From assembly GCA_038502055.1 (NCBI GenBank), contig JAXRKN010000041.1, positions 3,639,501 through 3,703,500 of the forward strand: a DNA stretch of 64,000 nt. The letters run 5' to 3'. Made by a program: the position numbers and the translations under genes. Under the pieces are notes generated by a model, which did no database searches, was not told the origin of the DNA, and saw only the letters and a program-made list of their open reading frames with translations. Within the stretch, counting starts at the first letter, position 1; the number at the start of each line of letters is the position of its first letter. Positions 23,601 to 38,600 of the stretch are shown piece by piece. The DNA comes from Tanytarsus gracilentus. Lineage: Eukaryota; Arthropoda; Insecta; Diptera; Chironomidae.

Positions 23601-26600
23601 TTTTTCTAAGGGTCTCTCCTCTTTTAAGGGTAGTTTTTCAAGAGGAGTGTCATCAATTATTTCTTTTGTGTCAGAAATAATTTGTTTTGTAACCACAGCT
23701 TGAGTAATTTCACGTGTAACAGTCGAGCTCTTGAAATCATCAAATGATGGCTCTTCTGATGGCTTTGAATCTTTTGGTTCTTCAGTTTTATCCTTAGGTT
23801 CTTCATCGAGCTTTTGTGTTGGCTCTGAAGCTTTTGTGACATGTTCTGGCAATCTATCACTTTCTTTTTCTAAGGGTTTGTCCTCTCCTAAGGGTAGTTT
23901 TTCAAGAAGAGTGTCATCAATTATTTCTTTTGTGTCAGAAATAATTTGTTTTGTAACCACAGCTTGAGTAATTTCACGTGTAAAAGTCGAGCTCTTAAAA
24001 TCATCAAATGATGGCTCTTCTGATGGCTTTGAATCTTTTGGTTCTTCAGTTTTATCCTTAGGTTCTTCATCGAGCTTTTGTGTTGGCTCTGAAGCTTTTG
24101 TGACATGTTCTGGCAATTTATCACTTTCTTTTTCTAAGGGTTTGTCCTCTTTTAAGGATAGTTTTTCAAGAGGAGTGTCATCAATTATTTCTTTTGTATC
24201 AGAAATAATTTGTTTTGTAACCACTGTTTGTGTAATTTCACGTGTGACAGTCGAGCTCTTAAAATTATCAAATGATGGCTCTTCTGAAATCTTTGAATCT
24301 TTTGGTTCTTCAGTTTTATCTTTAGGTTCTTCATCGAGCTTTTGTGTTGGCTCTGAAGCTTTTGTGACATGTTCTGGCAATTTATCACTTTCTTTTTTTA
24401 AGGGTTTGTCCTCTCTTAAGGGTAGTTTTTCAAGAGGAGTGTCATCAATTATTTCTTTTGTATCAGAAATAGTTTGTTTTGTAACCACAGTTTGTGTAAT
24501 TTCACGTGTAACAGTCGAGCTCTTGAAATCATCAAATGAGGATTCTTCTGAAGTTTTTGAATCTTTTGGTTCTTCAGTTTTATCCTTAGGTTCTTCATCG
24601 AGCTTTTGTGTTGGCTCTGAAGCTTTTGTGACATGTTCTGGCAATTTATCACTTTCTTTTTCAAAGGGTTTGTCCTCTCTTAAGGGTAGTTTTTCAAGAG
24701 GAGTGTCATCAGTTATTTCTTTTGTATCAGAAATAATTTGTTTTGTAACCACAGTTTGTGTAATTTCTCGTGTAACAGTCGAGCTCTTGAAATCATCAAA
24801 TGATGGCTCTTCTGATGGCTTTGAATCTTTTGGTTCTTCAGTTTTATCCTTAGGTTCTTCATCGAGCTTTTGTGTTGGCTCTGAAGCTTTTGTGACATGT
24901 TCTGGCAATTTATCCCTTTCTTTTTCTAAGGGTTTGTCCTCTTTTAAGGGAAGTTTTTCAAGAGGAGTGTCATCAATTATTTCTTTTGTATCAGAAATAA
25001 TTTGTTTTGTAACCACTGTTTGTGTAATTTCACGTGTAACAGTCGAGCTCTTGAAATCATCAAATGAGGATTCTTCTGAAGTTTTTGAATCTTTTGGTTC
25101 TTCAGTTTTATCCTTAGGTTCTTCATCGAGCTTTTGTGTTGGCTCTGAAGCTTTTGTGACATGTTCTGGCAATTTATCCCTTTCTTTTTCTAAGGGTTTG
25201 TCCTCTTTTAAGGGTAGTTTTTCAAGAGGAGTGTCATCAATTATTTCTTTTGTATCAGAAATAATTTGTTTTGTAACCACTGTTTGTGTAATTTCACGTG
25301 TAACAGTCGAGCTCTTGAAATCATCAAATGATGGCTCTTCTGAAGTTTTTGAATCTTTTGGTTCTTCAGTTTTATTCTTAGGTTCTTCATCGAGCTTTTG
25401 TGTTGGCTCTGAAGCTTTTGTGACATGTTCTGGCAATTTATCACTTTCTTTTTCTAAGGGTTTGTCCTCTCTTAAGGATAGTTTTTCAAGAGGAGTGTCA
25501 TCAATTATTTCTTTTGTATCAGAAATAGTTTGTTTTGTAACCACAGTTTGTGTAATTTCTCGTGTAACAGTCGAGCTCTTGAAATCATCAAATGAGGATT
25601 CTTCTGAAGTTTTTGAATCTTTTGGTTCTTCAGTTTTATCCTTAGGTTCTTCATCGAGCTTTTGTGTTGGCTCTGAAGCTTTTGTGACATGTTCTGGCAA
25701 TTTATCACTTTCTTTTTCTAAGGGTTTGTCCTCTTTTAAGGGTAGTTTTTCAAGAGGAGTGTCATCAATTATTTCTTTTGTATCAGAAATAGTTTGTTTT
25801 GTAACCACTGTTTGTGTAATTTCACGTGTAACAGTCGAGCTCTTGAAATCATCAAATGATGGCTCTTCTGAAGTTTTTGAATCTTTTGGTTCTTCAGTTT
25901 TATCCTTAGGTTCTTCATCGAGCTTTTGTGTTGGCTCTGAAGCTTTTGTGACATGTTTAGGCAATCTATCACTTTCTTTTTCTAAGGGTTTGTCCTCTCT
26001 TAAGGGTAGTTTTTCAAGAGGAGTGTCATCAATTATTTCTTTTGTATCAGAAATAATTTGTTTTGTAACCACAGTTTGTGTAATTTCACGTGTAACAGTC
26101 GAGCTCTTGAAATCATCAAATGATGGCTCTTCTGATGGCTTTGAATCTTTTGGTTCTTCAATTTTATCTTTAGGTTCTTCATCGAGCTTTTGTGTTGGCT
26201 CTGAAGCTTTTGTGACATGTTCTGGCAATTTATCACTTTCTTTTTCTAAGGGTGTGTCCTCTCTTAAGGATAGTTTTTCAAGAGGAGTGTCATCAATTAT
26301 TTCTTTTGTATCAGAAATAGTTTGTTTTGTAACCACAGTTTGTGTAATTTCACGTGTAACAGTCGAGCTCTTGAAATCATCAAATGATGGCTCTTCTGAT
26401 GGCTTTGAATCTTTTGGTTCTTCAATTTTATCTTTAGGTTCTTCATCGAGCTTTTGAGTTGGCTCTGAAGCTTTTGTGACATGTTCTGGCAATTTATCAC
26501 TTTCTTTTTCTAAGGGTTTGTCCTCTCTTAAGGGTAGTTTTTCAAGAGGAGTGTCATCAATTATTTCTTTTGTATCAGAAATAGTTTGTTTTGTAACCAC

Positions 26601-29600
26601 AGTTTGTGTAATTTCACGTGTAACAGTCGAGCTCTTGAAATCATCAAATGATGGCTCTTCTGATGGCTTTGAATCTTTTGGTTCTTCAGTTTTATCCTTA
26701 GGTTCTTCATCGAGCTTTTGTGTTGGCTCTGAAGCTTTTGTGACATGTTCTGGCAATTTATCACTTTCTTTTTCTAAGGGTTTGTCCTCTTTTAAGGGTA
26801 GTTTTTCAAGAGGAGTGTCATCAATTATTTCTTTTGTATCAGAAATAGTTTGTTTTGTAACCACAGTTTGTGTAATTTCACGTGTAACAGTCGAGCTCTT
26901 GAAATCATCAAATGAGGACTCTTCTGATGGCTTTGAATCTTTTGGTTCTTCAGTTTTATCCTTAGGTTCTTCATCGAGCTTTTGTGTTGGCTCTGAAGCT
27001 TTTGTGACATGTTCTGGCAATTTATCACTTTCTTTTTCTAAGGGTTTGTCCACTTTTAAGGGTAGTTTTTCAAGAGGAGTGTCATCAATTATTTCTTTTG
27101 TATCAGAAATAGTTTGTTTTGTAACCACAGTTTGTGTAATTTCACGTGTAACAGTCGAGCTCTTGAAATCATCAAATGATGGCTCTTCTGATGGCTTTGA
27201 ATCTTTTGGTTCTTCAATTTTATCTTTAGGTTCTTCATCAAGCTTTTGTGTTGGCTCTGAAGCTTTTGTGACATGTTCTGGCAATTTATCACTTTCTTTT
27301 TCTAAGGGTTTGTCCTCTCTTAAGGGTAGTTTTTCAAGAGGAGTGTCATCAATTATTTCTTTTGTATCAGAAATAGTTTGTTTTGTAACCACAGTTTGTG
27401 TAATTTCACGTGTAACAGTCGAGCTCTTGAAATCATCAAATGAGGATTCTTCTGATGGCTTTGAATCTTTTGGTTCTTCAATTTTATCTTTAGGTTCTTC
27501 ATCGAGCTTTTGTGTTGGCTCTGAAGCTTTTGTGACATGTTCTGGCAATTTATCACTTTCTTTTTCTAAGGGTTTGTCCTCTCTTAAAGGTAGTTTTTCA
27601 AGAGGAGTGTCATCAATTATTTCTTTTGTATCAGAAATAGTTTGTTTTGTAACCACAGTTTGTGTAATTTCACGTGTAACAGTCGAGCTCTTGAAATCAT
27701 CAAATGATGGCTCTTCTGATGGCTTTGAATCTTTTGGTTCTTCAATTTTATCTTTAGGTTCTTCATCAAGCTTTTGTGTTGGCTCTGAAGCTTTTGTGAC
27801 ATGTTCTGGCAATTTATCACTTTCTTTTTCTAAGGGTTTGTCCTCTCTTAAGGGTAGTTTTTCAAGAGGAGCGTCATCAATTATTTTTTTTGTATCAGAA
27901 ATAGTTTGTTTTGTAACCACTGTTTGTGTAATTTCACGTGTAACAGTCGAGCTCTTGAAATCATCAAATGAGGACTCTTCTGATGGCTTTGAATCTTTTG
28001 GTTCTTCAGTTTTATCCTTAGGTTCTTCATCGAGCTTTTGTGTTGGCTCTGAAGCTTTTGTGACATGTTCTGGCAATTTATCACTTTCTTTTTCTAAGGG
28101 TTTGTCCACTTTTAAGGGTAGTTTTTCAAGAGGAGTGTCATCAATTATTTCTTTTGTATCAGAAATAGTTTGTTTTGTAACCACAGTTTGTGTAATTTCA
28201 CGTGTAACAGTCGAGCTCTTGAAATCATCAAATGATGGCTCTTCTGATGTCTTTGAATCTTTTGGTTCTTCAGTTTTATCCTTAGGTTCTTCATCGAGCT
28301 TTTCTGTTGGCTCTGAAGCTTTTGTGACATGTTCTGGCAATTTATCACTTTCTTTTTCTAAGGGTCTGTCCTCTTTTAAGGGTAGTTTTTCAAGAGGAGT
28401 GTCATCAATTATTTCTTTTGTGTCAGAAATAATTTGTTTTGTAACCACAGCTTGAGTAATTTCACGTGTAACAGTCGAGCTCTTGAAATCATCAAATGAT
28501 GGCTCTTCTGATGGCTTTGAATCTTTTGGTTCTTCAGTTTTATCCTTAGGTTCTTCATCGAGCTTTTGTGTTGGCTCTGAAGCTTTTGTGACATGTTCTG
28601 GCAATCTATCACTTTCTTTTTCTAAGGGTTTGTCCTCTCCTAAGGGTAGTTTTTCAAGAAGAGTGTCATCAATTATTTCTTTTGTGTCAGAAATAATTTG
28701 TTTTGTAACCACAGCTTGAGTAATTTCACGTGTAACAGTCGAGCTCTTGAAATCATCAAATGATGGCTCTTCTGATGGCTTTGAATCTTTTGGTTCTTCA
28801 GTTTTATCCTTAGGTTCTTCATCGAGCTTTTGTGTTGGCTCTGAAGCTTTTGTGACATGTTCTGGCAATCTATCACTTTCTTTTTCTAAGGGTTTGTCCT
28901 CTCCTAAGGGTAGTTTTTCAAGAAGAGTGTCATCAATTATTTCTTTTGTGTCAGAAATAATTTGTTTTGTAACCACAGCTTGAGTAATTTCACGTGTAAA
29001 AGTCGAGCTCTTAAAATCATCAAATGATGGCTCTTCTGATGGCTTTGAATCTTTTGGTTCTTCAGTTTTATCCTTAGGTTCTTCATCGAGCTTTTGTGTT
29101 GGCTCTGAAGCTTTTGTGACATGTTCTGGCAATTTATCACTTTCTTTTTCTAAGGGTTTGTCCTCTCTTAAGGATATTTTTTCAAGAGGAGTGTCATCAA
29201 TTATTTCTTTTGTATCAGAAATAATTTGTTTTGTAACCACAGTTTGTGTAATTTCACGTGTAACAGTCGAGCTCTTGAAATCATCAAATGAGGATTCTTC
29301 TGAAGTTTTTGAATCTTTTGGTTCTTCAGTTTTATCCTTAGGTTCTTCATCGAGCTTTTCTGTTGGCTCTGAAGCTTTTGTGACATGTTCTGGCAATTTA
29401 TCACTTTCTTTTTCTAAGGGTTTGTCCTCTCTTAAGGATAGTTTTTCAAGAGGAGTGTCATCAATTATTTCTTTTGTATCAGAAATAATTTGTTTTGTAA
29501 CCACAGCATGATTAATTTCACGTGTAACAGTCGAGCTCTTGAAATCATCAAATGATGGCTCTTCTGAAGTTTTTGGTTCTTCAGTTTTATCCTTAGGTTC

Positions 29601-32600
29601 TTCATCGAGCTTTTGTGTTGGCTCTGAAGCTTTTGTGACATGTTCTGGCAATCTATCACTTTCTTTTTCTAAGGGTTTGTCCTCTCTTAAGGGTAGTTTT
29701 TCAAGAGGAGTGTCATCATTTATTTCTTTTGTATCAGAAATAATTTGTTTTGTAACCACTGTTTGTGTAATTTCACGTGTAACAGTCGAGCTCTTGAAAT
29801 CATCAAATGATGGCTCTTCTGAAGTTTTTGAATCTTTTGGTTCTTTAGTTTTATCCTTAGGTTCTTCATCGAGCTTTTGTGTTGGCTCTGAAGCTTTTGT
29901 GACATGTTCTGGCAATTTATCACTTTCTTTTTCTAAGGGTTTGTCCTCTCTTAAGGGTAGTTTTTCAAGAGGAGTGTCATCAATTATTTCTTTTATATCA
30001 GAAATAATTTGTTTTGTAACCACAGTTTGTGTAATTTCACGTGTAACAGTTGAGCTCTTGAAATCATCAAATGAGGATTCTTCTGAAGTTTTTCGATCTT
30101 TTGGTTCTTCAGTTTTATCCTTAGGTTCTTCATCGAGCTTTTGTGTTGGCTCTGAAGCTTTTGTGACATGTTCTGGCAATTTATCACCTTCTTTTTCTAA
30201 GGGTTTGTCCTCTCTTAAGGGTAGTTTTTCAAGAGGAGTGTCATCAATTATTTCTTTTGTATCAGAAATAATTTGTTTTGTAACCACAGTTTGTGTAATT
30301 TCACGTGTAACAGTCGAGCTCTTGAAATCATCAAATGATGGCTCTTCTGAAGTTTTTGAATGTTTTGGTTCTTCAGTTTTATTCTTAGGTTCTTCATCGA
30401 GCTTTTGTGTTGGCTCTAAAGCTTTTGTGACATGTTCTGGCAATTTATCACTTTCTTTTTCTAAGGGTTTGTCCTCTCTTAAGGATAGTTTTTCAAGAGG
30501 AGTGTCATCAATTATTTCTTTTGTATCAGAAATAGTTTGTTTTGTAACCACAGTTTGTGTAATTTCACGTGTAACAGTCGAGCTCTTGAAATCATCAAAT
30601 GAGGATTCTTCTGAAGTTTTTGAATCTTTTGGTTCTTCAGTTTTATCCTTAGGTTCTTCATCGAGCTTTTGTGTTGGCTCTGAAGCTTTTGTGACATGTT
30701 CTGGCAATTTATCACTTTCTTTTTCTAAGGGTTTGTCCTCTTTTAAGGGTAGTTTTTCAAGAGGAGTGTCATCAATTATTTCTTTTGTATCAGAAATAAT
30801 TTGTTTTGTAACCACTGTTTGTGTAATTTCACGTGTAACAGTCGAGCTCTTGAAATCATCAAATGATGGCTCCTCTGAAGTTTTTGAATCTTTTGGTTCT
30901 TCAGTTTTATCCTTAGGTTCTTCATCGAGCTTTTGTGTTGGCTCTGAAGCTTTTGTGACATGTTCTGGCAATTTATCACTTTCTTTTTCTAAGGGTTTGT
31001 CCTCTTTTAAGGATAGTTTTTCAAGAGGAGTGTCATCAATTATTTCTTTTGTATCAGAAATAATTTGTTTTGTAACCACTGTTTGTGTAATTTCACGTGT
31101 GACAGTCGAGCTCTTAAAATTATCAAATGATGGCTCTTCTGAAATCTTTGAATCTTTTGGTTCTTCAGTTTTATCTTTAGGTTCTTCATCGAGCTTTTGT
31201 GTTGGCTCTGAAGCTTTTGTGACATGTTCTGGCAATTTATCACTTTCTTTTTTTAAGGGTTTGTCCTCTCTTAAGGGTAGTTTTTCAAGAGGAGTGTCAT
31301 CAATTATTTCTTTTGTATCAGAAATAGTTTGTTTTGTAACCACAGTTTGTGTAATTTCACGTGTAACAGTCGAGCTCTTGAAATCATCAAATGAGGATTC
31401 TTCTGAAGTTTTTGAATCTTTAGGTTCTTCAGTTTTATCCTTAGGTTCTTCATCGAGCTTTTGTGTTGGCTCTGAAGCTTTTGTGACATGTTCTGGCAAT
31501 TTATCACTTTCTTTTTCAAAGGGTTTGTCCTCTCTTAAGGGTAGTTTTTCAAGAGGAGTGTCATCAGTTATTTCTTTTGTATCAGAAATAATTTGTTTTG
31601 TAACCACAGTTTGTGTAATTTCTCGTGTAACAGTCGAGCTCTTGAAATCATCAAATGATGGCTCTTCTGATGGCTTTGAATCTTTTGGTTCTTCAGTTTT
31701 ATCCTTAGGTTCTTCATCGAGCTTTTCTGTTGGCTCTGAAGCTTTTGTGACATGTTCTGGCAATTTATCCCTTTCTTTTTCTAAGGGTTTGTCCTCTTTT
31801 AAGGGAAGTTTTTCAAGAGGAGTGTCATCAATTATTTCTTTTGTATCAGAAATAATTTGTTTTGTAACCACTGTTTGTGTAATTTCACGTGTAACAGTCG
31901 AGCTCTTGAAATCATCAAATGAGGATTCTTCTGAAGTTTTTGAATCTTTAGGTTCTTCAGTTTTATCCTTAGGTTCTTCATCGAGCTTTTGTGTTGGCTC
32001 TGAAGCTTTTGTGACATGTTCTGGCAATTTATCCCTTTCTTTTTCTAAGGGTTTGTCCTCTTTTAAGGGAAGTTTTTCAAGAGGAGTGTCATCAATTATT
32101 TCTTTTGTATCAGAAATAATTTGTTTTGTAACCACTGTTTGTGTAATTTCACGTGTAACAGTCGAGCTCTTGAAATCATCAAATGAGGATTCTTCTGAAG
32201 TTTTTGAATCTTTAGGTTCTTCAGTTTTATCCTTAGGTTCTTCATCGAGCTTTTGTGTTGGCTCTGAAGCTTTTGTGACATGTTCTGGCAATTTATCACT
32301 TTCTTTTTCTAAGGGTTTGTCCTCTTTTAAGGGTAGTTTTTCAAGAGGAGTGTCATCAATTATTTCTTTTGTATCAGAAATAGTTTGTTTTGTAACCACA
32401 GTTTGTGTAATTTCTCGTGTAACAGTCGAGCTCTTGAAATCATCAAATGAGGATTCTTCTGAAGTTTTTGAATCTTTTGGTTCTTCAGTTTTATCCTTAG
32501 GTTCTTCATCGAGCTTTTGTGTTGGCTCTGAAGCTTTTGTGACATGTTCTAGCAATTTATCCCTTTCTTTTTCTAAGGGTTTGTCCTCTTTTAAGGGTAG

Positions 32601-35600
32601 TTTTTCAAGAGGAGTGTCATCAATTATTTCTTTTGTATCAGAAATAGTTTGTTTTGTAACCACAGTTTGTGTAATTTCACGTGTAACAGTCGAGCTCTTG
32701 AAATCATCAAATGAGGATTCTTCTGAAGTTTTTGAATCTTTTGGTTCTTCAGTTTTATCCTTAGGTTCTTCATCGAGCTTTTGTGTTGGCTCTGAAGCTT
32801 TTGTGACATGTTCTGGCAATTTATCACTTTCTTTTTCTAAGGGTTTGTCCTCTTTTAAGGGTAGTTTTTCAAGAGGAGTGTCATCAATTATTTCTTTTGT
32901 ATCAGAAATAGTTTGTTTTGTAACCACAGTTTGTGTAATTTCTCGTGTAACAGTCGAGCTCTTGAAATCATCAAATGAGGATTCTTCTGAAGTTTTTGAA
33001 TCTTTTGGTTCTTCAGTTTTATCCTTAGGTTCTTCATCGAGCTTTTGTGTTGGCTCTGAAGCTTTTGTGACATGTTCTAGCAATTTATCCCTTTCTTTTT
33101 CTAAGGGTTTGTCCTCTTTTAAGGGTAGTTTTTCAAGAGGAGTGTCATCAATTATTTCTTTTGTATCAGAAATAGTTTGTTTTGTAACCACAGTTTGTGT
33201 AATTTCACGTGTAACAGTCGAGCTCTTGAAATCATCAAATGAGGATTCTTCTGAAGTTTTTGAATCTTTTGGTTCTTCAGTTTTATCCTTAGGTTCTTCA
33301 TCAAGCTTTTGTGTTGGCTCTGAAGCTTTTGTGACATGTTCTGGCAATTTATCACTTTCTTTTTCTAAGGGTTTGTCCTCTCTTAAGGATAGTTTTTCAA
33401 GAGGAGTGTCATCAATTATTTCTTTTGTATCAGAAATAATTTGTTTTGTAACCACAGTTTGTGTAATTTCACGTGTAAGAGTCGAGCTCTTGAAATCATC
33501 AAATGAGGATTCTTCTGAAGTTTTTGAATCTTTAGGTTCTTCAGTTTTATCCTTAGGTTCTTCATCGAGCTTTTGTGTTGGCTCTGAAGCTTTTGTGACA
33601 TGTTCTGGCAATTTATCACTTTCTTTTTCTAAGGGTTTGTCCTCTCTTAAGGGTAGTTTTTCAAGAGAAGTGTCATCAATTATTTCTTTTGTATCAGAAA
33701 TAATTTGTTTTGTAACCACAGTTTGTGTAATTTCACGTGTAACAGTCGAGCTCTTGAAATCATCAAATGATGGCTCTTCTGAAGTTTTTGAATCTTTTGG
33801 TTCTTCAGTTCTATCCTTAGGTTCTTCATCGAACTTTTGTATTGGCTCTGAAGCTTTTGTGACATGTTCTGGCAATTTATCACTTTCTTTTTCTAAGGGT
33901 TTGTCCTCTCTTAAAGGTAGTTTTTCAAGAGGAATGTCATCAATTATTTCTTTTGTATCAGAAATAGTTTGTTTTGTAACCACTGTTTGTGTAATTTCAC
34001 GTGTAACAGTCGAGCTCTTGAAATCATCAAATGATGGCTCTTCTGATGGCTTTGAATCTTTTGGTTCTTCAGTTTTATCCTTAGGTTCTTCATCGAGCTT
34101 TTGTGTTGGCTCTGAAGCTTTTGTGACATGTTCTGGCAATTTATCACTTTCTTTTTCTAAGGGTTTGTCCTCTTTTAAGGGTAGTTTTTCAAGAGGAGTG
34201 TCATCAATTATTTCTTTTCTATCAGAAATAGTTTGTTTTGTAACCACTGTTTGTGTAATTTCACGTGTAACAGTCGAGCTCTTGAAATCATCAAATGATG
34301 GCTCTTCTGATGGCTTTGAATCTTTTGGTTCTTCAGTTTTATCCTTAGGTTCTTCATCGAGCTTTTGTGTTGGCTCTGAAGCTTTTGTGACATGTTCTGG
34401 CAATTTATCACTTTCTTTTTCTAAGGGTTTGTCCTCTTTTAAGGGTAGTTTTTCAAGAGGAGTGTCATCAATTATTTCTTTTCTATCAGAAATAGTTTGT
34501 TTTGTAACCACTGTTTGTGTAATTTCACGTGTAACAGTCGAGCTCTTGAAATCATCAAATGATGGCTCTTCTGATGGCTTTGAATCTTTTGGTTCTTCAG
34601 TTTTATCCTTAGGTTCTTCATCGAGCTTTTGTGTTGGCTCTGAAGCTTTTGTGACACGTTCTGGCAATTTATCACTTTCTTTTTCTAAGGGTTTGTCCTC
34701 TTTTAAGGGTAGTTTTTCAAGAGGAGTGTCATCAATTATTTCTTTTGTATCAGAAATAGTTTGTTTTGTAACCACTGTTTGTGTAATTTCACGTGTAACA
34801 GTCGAGCTCTTGAAATCATCAAATGATGGCTCTTCTGATGGCTTTGAATCTTTTGGTTCTTCAGTTTTATCTTTAGGTTCTTCGTCGAGCTTTTGTGTTG
34901 GCTCTGAAGCTTTTGTGACATGTTCTGGCAATTTATCACTTTCTTTTTCTAAGGGTTTGTCCTCTTTTAAGGGTAGTTTTTCAAGAGGAGTGTCATCAAT
35001 TATTTCTTTTGTATCAGAAATAATTTGTTTTGTAACCACAGCTTGAGTAATTTCACGTGTAACAGTCGAGCTCTTGAAATCATCAAATGATGGCTCTTCT
35101 GATGGCTTTGAATCTTTTGGTTCTTCAGTTTTATCCTTAGGTTCTTCTTCGAGCTTTTGTGTTGGCTCTGAAGCTTTTGTGACATGTTCTGGCAATTTAT
35201 CACTTTCTTTTTCTAAGGGTTTGTCCTCTCTTAAGGGTAGTTTTTCAAGAGGAGTGTCATCATTTATTTCTTTTGTATCAGAAATAATTTGTTTTGTAAC
35301 CACTGTTTGTGTAATTTCACGTGTAACAGTCGAGCTCTTGAAATCATCAAATGATGGCTCTTCTGAAGTTTTTGAATCTTTTGGTTCTTTAGTTTTATCC
35401 TTAGGTTCTTCATCGAGCTTTTGTGTTGGCTCTGAAGCTTTTGTGACATGTTCTGGCAATTTATCACTTTCTTTTTCTAAGGGTTTGTCCTCTCTTAAGG
35501 ATAGTTTTTCAAGAGGAGTGTCATCAATTATTTCTTTTATATCAGAAATAGTTTGTTTTGTAACCACTGTTTGTGTAATTTCACGTGTAACAGTCGAGCT

Positions 35601-38600
35601 CTTGAAATCATCAAATGATGGCTCTTCTGATGGCTTTGAATCTTTTGGTTCTTCAGTTTTATCCTTAGGTTCTTCATCGAGCTTTTGTGTTGGCTCTGAA
35701 GCTTTTGTGACATGTTCTGGCAATTTATCACTTTCTTTTTCTAAGGGTTTGTCCTCTTTTAAGGGTAGTTTTTCAAGAGGAGTGTCATCAATTATTTCTT
35801 TTGTATCAGAAATAGTTTGTTTTGTAACCACTGTTTGTGTAATTTCACGTGTAACAGTCGAGCTCTTGAAATCATCAAATGATGGCTCTTCTGATGGCTT
35901 TGAATCTTTTGGTTCTTCAGTTTTATCCTTAGGTTCTTCATCGAGCTTTTGTGTTGGCTCTGAAGCTTTTGTGACATGTTCTGGCAATTTATCACTTTCT
36001 TTTTCTAAGGGTTTGTCCTCTTTTAAGGGTAGTTTTTCAAGAGGAGTGTCATCAATTATTTCTTTTCTATCAGAAATAGTTTGTTTTGTAACCACTGTTT
36101 GTGTAATTTCACGTGTAACAGTCGAGCTCTTGAAATCATCAAATGATGGCTCTTCTGATGGCTTTGAATCTTTTGGTTCTTCAGTTTTATCCTTAGGTTC
36201 TTCATCGAGCTTTTGTGTTGGCTCTGAAGCTTTTGTGACATGTTCTGGCAATTTATCACTTTCTTTTTCTAAGGGTTTGTCCTCTTTTAAGGGTAGTTTT
36301 TCAAGAGGAGTGTCATCAATTATTTCTTTTGTATCAGAAATAGTTTGTTTTGTAACCACTGTTTGTGTAATTTCACGTGTAACAGTCGAGCTCTTGAAAT
36401 CATCAAATGATGGCTCTTCTGATGGCTTTGAATCTTTTGGTTCTTCAGTTTTATCCTTAGGTTCTTCATCGAGCTTTTGTGTTGGCTCTGAAGCTTTTGT
36501 GACATGTTCTGGCAATTTATCACTTTCTTTTTCTAAGGGTTTGTCCTCTCTTAAGGATAGTTTTTCAAGAGGAGTGTCATCAATTATTTCTTTTATATCA
36601 GAAATAGTTTGTTTTGTAACCACTGTTTGTGTAATTTCACGTGTAACAGTCGAGCTCTTGAAATCATCAAATGATGGCTCTTCTGATGGCTTTGAATCTT
36701 TTGGTTCTTCAGTTTTATCCTTAGGTTCTTCATCGAGCTTTTGTGTTGGCTCTGAAGCTTTTGTGACATGTTCTGGCAATTTATCACTTTCTTTTTCTAA
36801 GGGTTTGTCCTCTTTTAAGGGTAGTTTTTCAAGAGGAGTGTCATCAATTATTTCTTTTGTATCAGAAATAGTTTGTTTTGTAACCACTGTTTGTGTAATT
36901 TCACGTGTAACAGTCGAGCTCTTGAAATCATCAAATGATGGCTCTTCTGATGGCTTTGAATCTTTTGGTTCTTCAGTTTTATCCTTAGGTTCTTCATCGA
37001 GCTTTTGTGTTGGCTCTGAAGCTTTTGTGACATGTTCTGGCAATTTATCACTTTCTTTTTCTAAGGGTTTGTCCTCTTTTAAGGGTAGTTTTTCAAGAGG
37101 AGTGTCATCAATTATTTCTTTTGTATCAGAAATAGTTTGTTTTGTAACCACTGTTTGTGTAATTTCACGTGTAACAGTCGAGCTCTTGAAATCATCAAAT
37201 GATGGCTCTTCTGATGGCTTTGAATCTTTTGGTTCTTCAGTTTTATCTTTAGGTTCTTCATCGAGCTTTTGTGTTGGCTCTGAAGCTTTTGTGACATGTT
37301 CTGGCAATTTATCACTTTCTTTTTCTAAGGGTTTGTCCTCTTTTAAGGGTAGTTTTTCAAGAGGAGTGTCATCAATTATTTCTTTTGTATCAGAAATAAT
37401 TTGTTTTGTAACCACTGTTTGTGTAATTTCACGTGTAACAGTCGAGCTCTTGAAATCATCAAATGATGGCTCTTCTGATGGCTTTGAATCTTTTGGTTCT
37501 TCAGTTTTATCCTTAGGTTCTTCATCGAGCTTTTGTGTTGGCTCTGAAGCTTTTGTGACATGTTCTGGCAATTTATCACTTTCTTTTTCTAAGGGTTTGT
37601 CCTCTCTTAAGGGTAGTTTTTCAAGAGGAGTGTCATCATTTATTTCTTTTGTATCAGAAATAATTTGTTTTGTAACTACTGTTTGTGTAATTTCACGTGT
37701 AACAGTCGAGCTCTTGAAATCATCAAATGATGGCTCTTCTGAAGTTTTTGAATCTTTTGGTTCTTTAGTTTTATCCTTAGGTTCTTCATCGAGCTTTTGT
37801 GTTGGCTCTGAAGCTTTTGTGACATGTTCTGGCAATTTATCACTTTCTTTTTCTAAGGGTTTGTCCTCTCTTAAGGATAGTTTTTCAAGAGGAGTGTCAT
37901 CAATTATTTCTTTTATATCAGAAATAATTTGTTTTGTAACCACTGTTTGTGTAATTTCACGTGTAACAGTCGAGCTCTTGAAATCATCAAATGATGGCTC
38001 TTCTGATGGCTTTGAATCTTTTGCTTCTTCAATTTTATCTTTAGGTTCTTCATCGAGCTTTTGTGTTGGCTCTGAAGCTTTTGTGACATGTTCTGGCAAT
38101 TTATCACTTTCTTTTTCTAAGGGTTTGTCCTCTCTTAAGGGTAGTTTTTCAAGAGGAGTGTCATCAATTATTTCTTTTGTATCAGAAATAATTTGTTTTG
38201 TAACCACAGTTTGTGTAATTTCACGTGTAACACTTGAGCTCTTGAAATCATCAAATGAGGATTCTTCTGAAGTTTTTCGATCTTTTGGTTCTTCAGTTTT
38301 ATCCTTAGGTTCTTCATCGAGCTTTTGTGTTGGCTCTGAAGCTTTTGTGACATGTTCTGGCAATTTATCACTTTCTTTTTCTAAGGGTTTGTCCTCTCTT
38401 AAGGGTAGTTTTTCAAGAGGAGTGTCTCAATTTTTCTTTTGTATCAGAAATAATTTGTTTTGTAACCCGTTTGTGTAATTTCACGTGTGACGTCGAGCTC
38501 TTGAAATCATCAAATGATGGCTCTTCTGAGTTTTGAATCTTTTGGTTCTTCAGTTTTTCCTTAGGTTCTTCATCGAGCTTTTGTGTTGGCTCTGAAGCTT

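Noticed and set aside
29539..35046. Long plus-strand ORFs across the array (up to 1,835 aa) as real genes
   Set aside because: The minus frame is continuous with ankyrin exons through valid splice sites. The plus-strand ORFs only repeat the reverse complement of the same unit, start and stop at unit variants and have no family resemblance.
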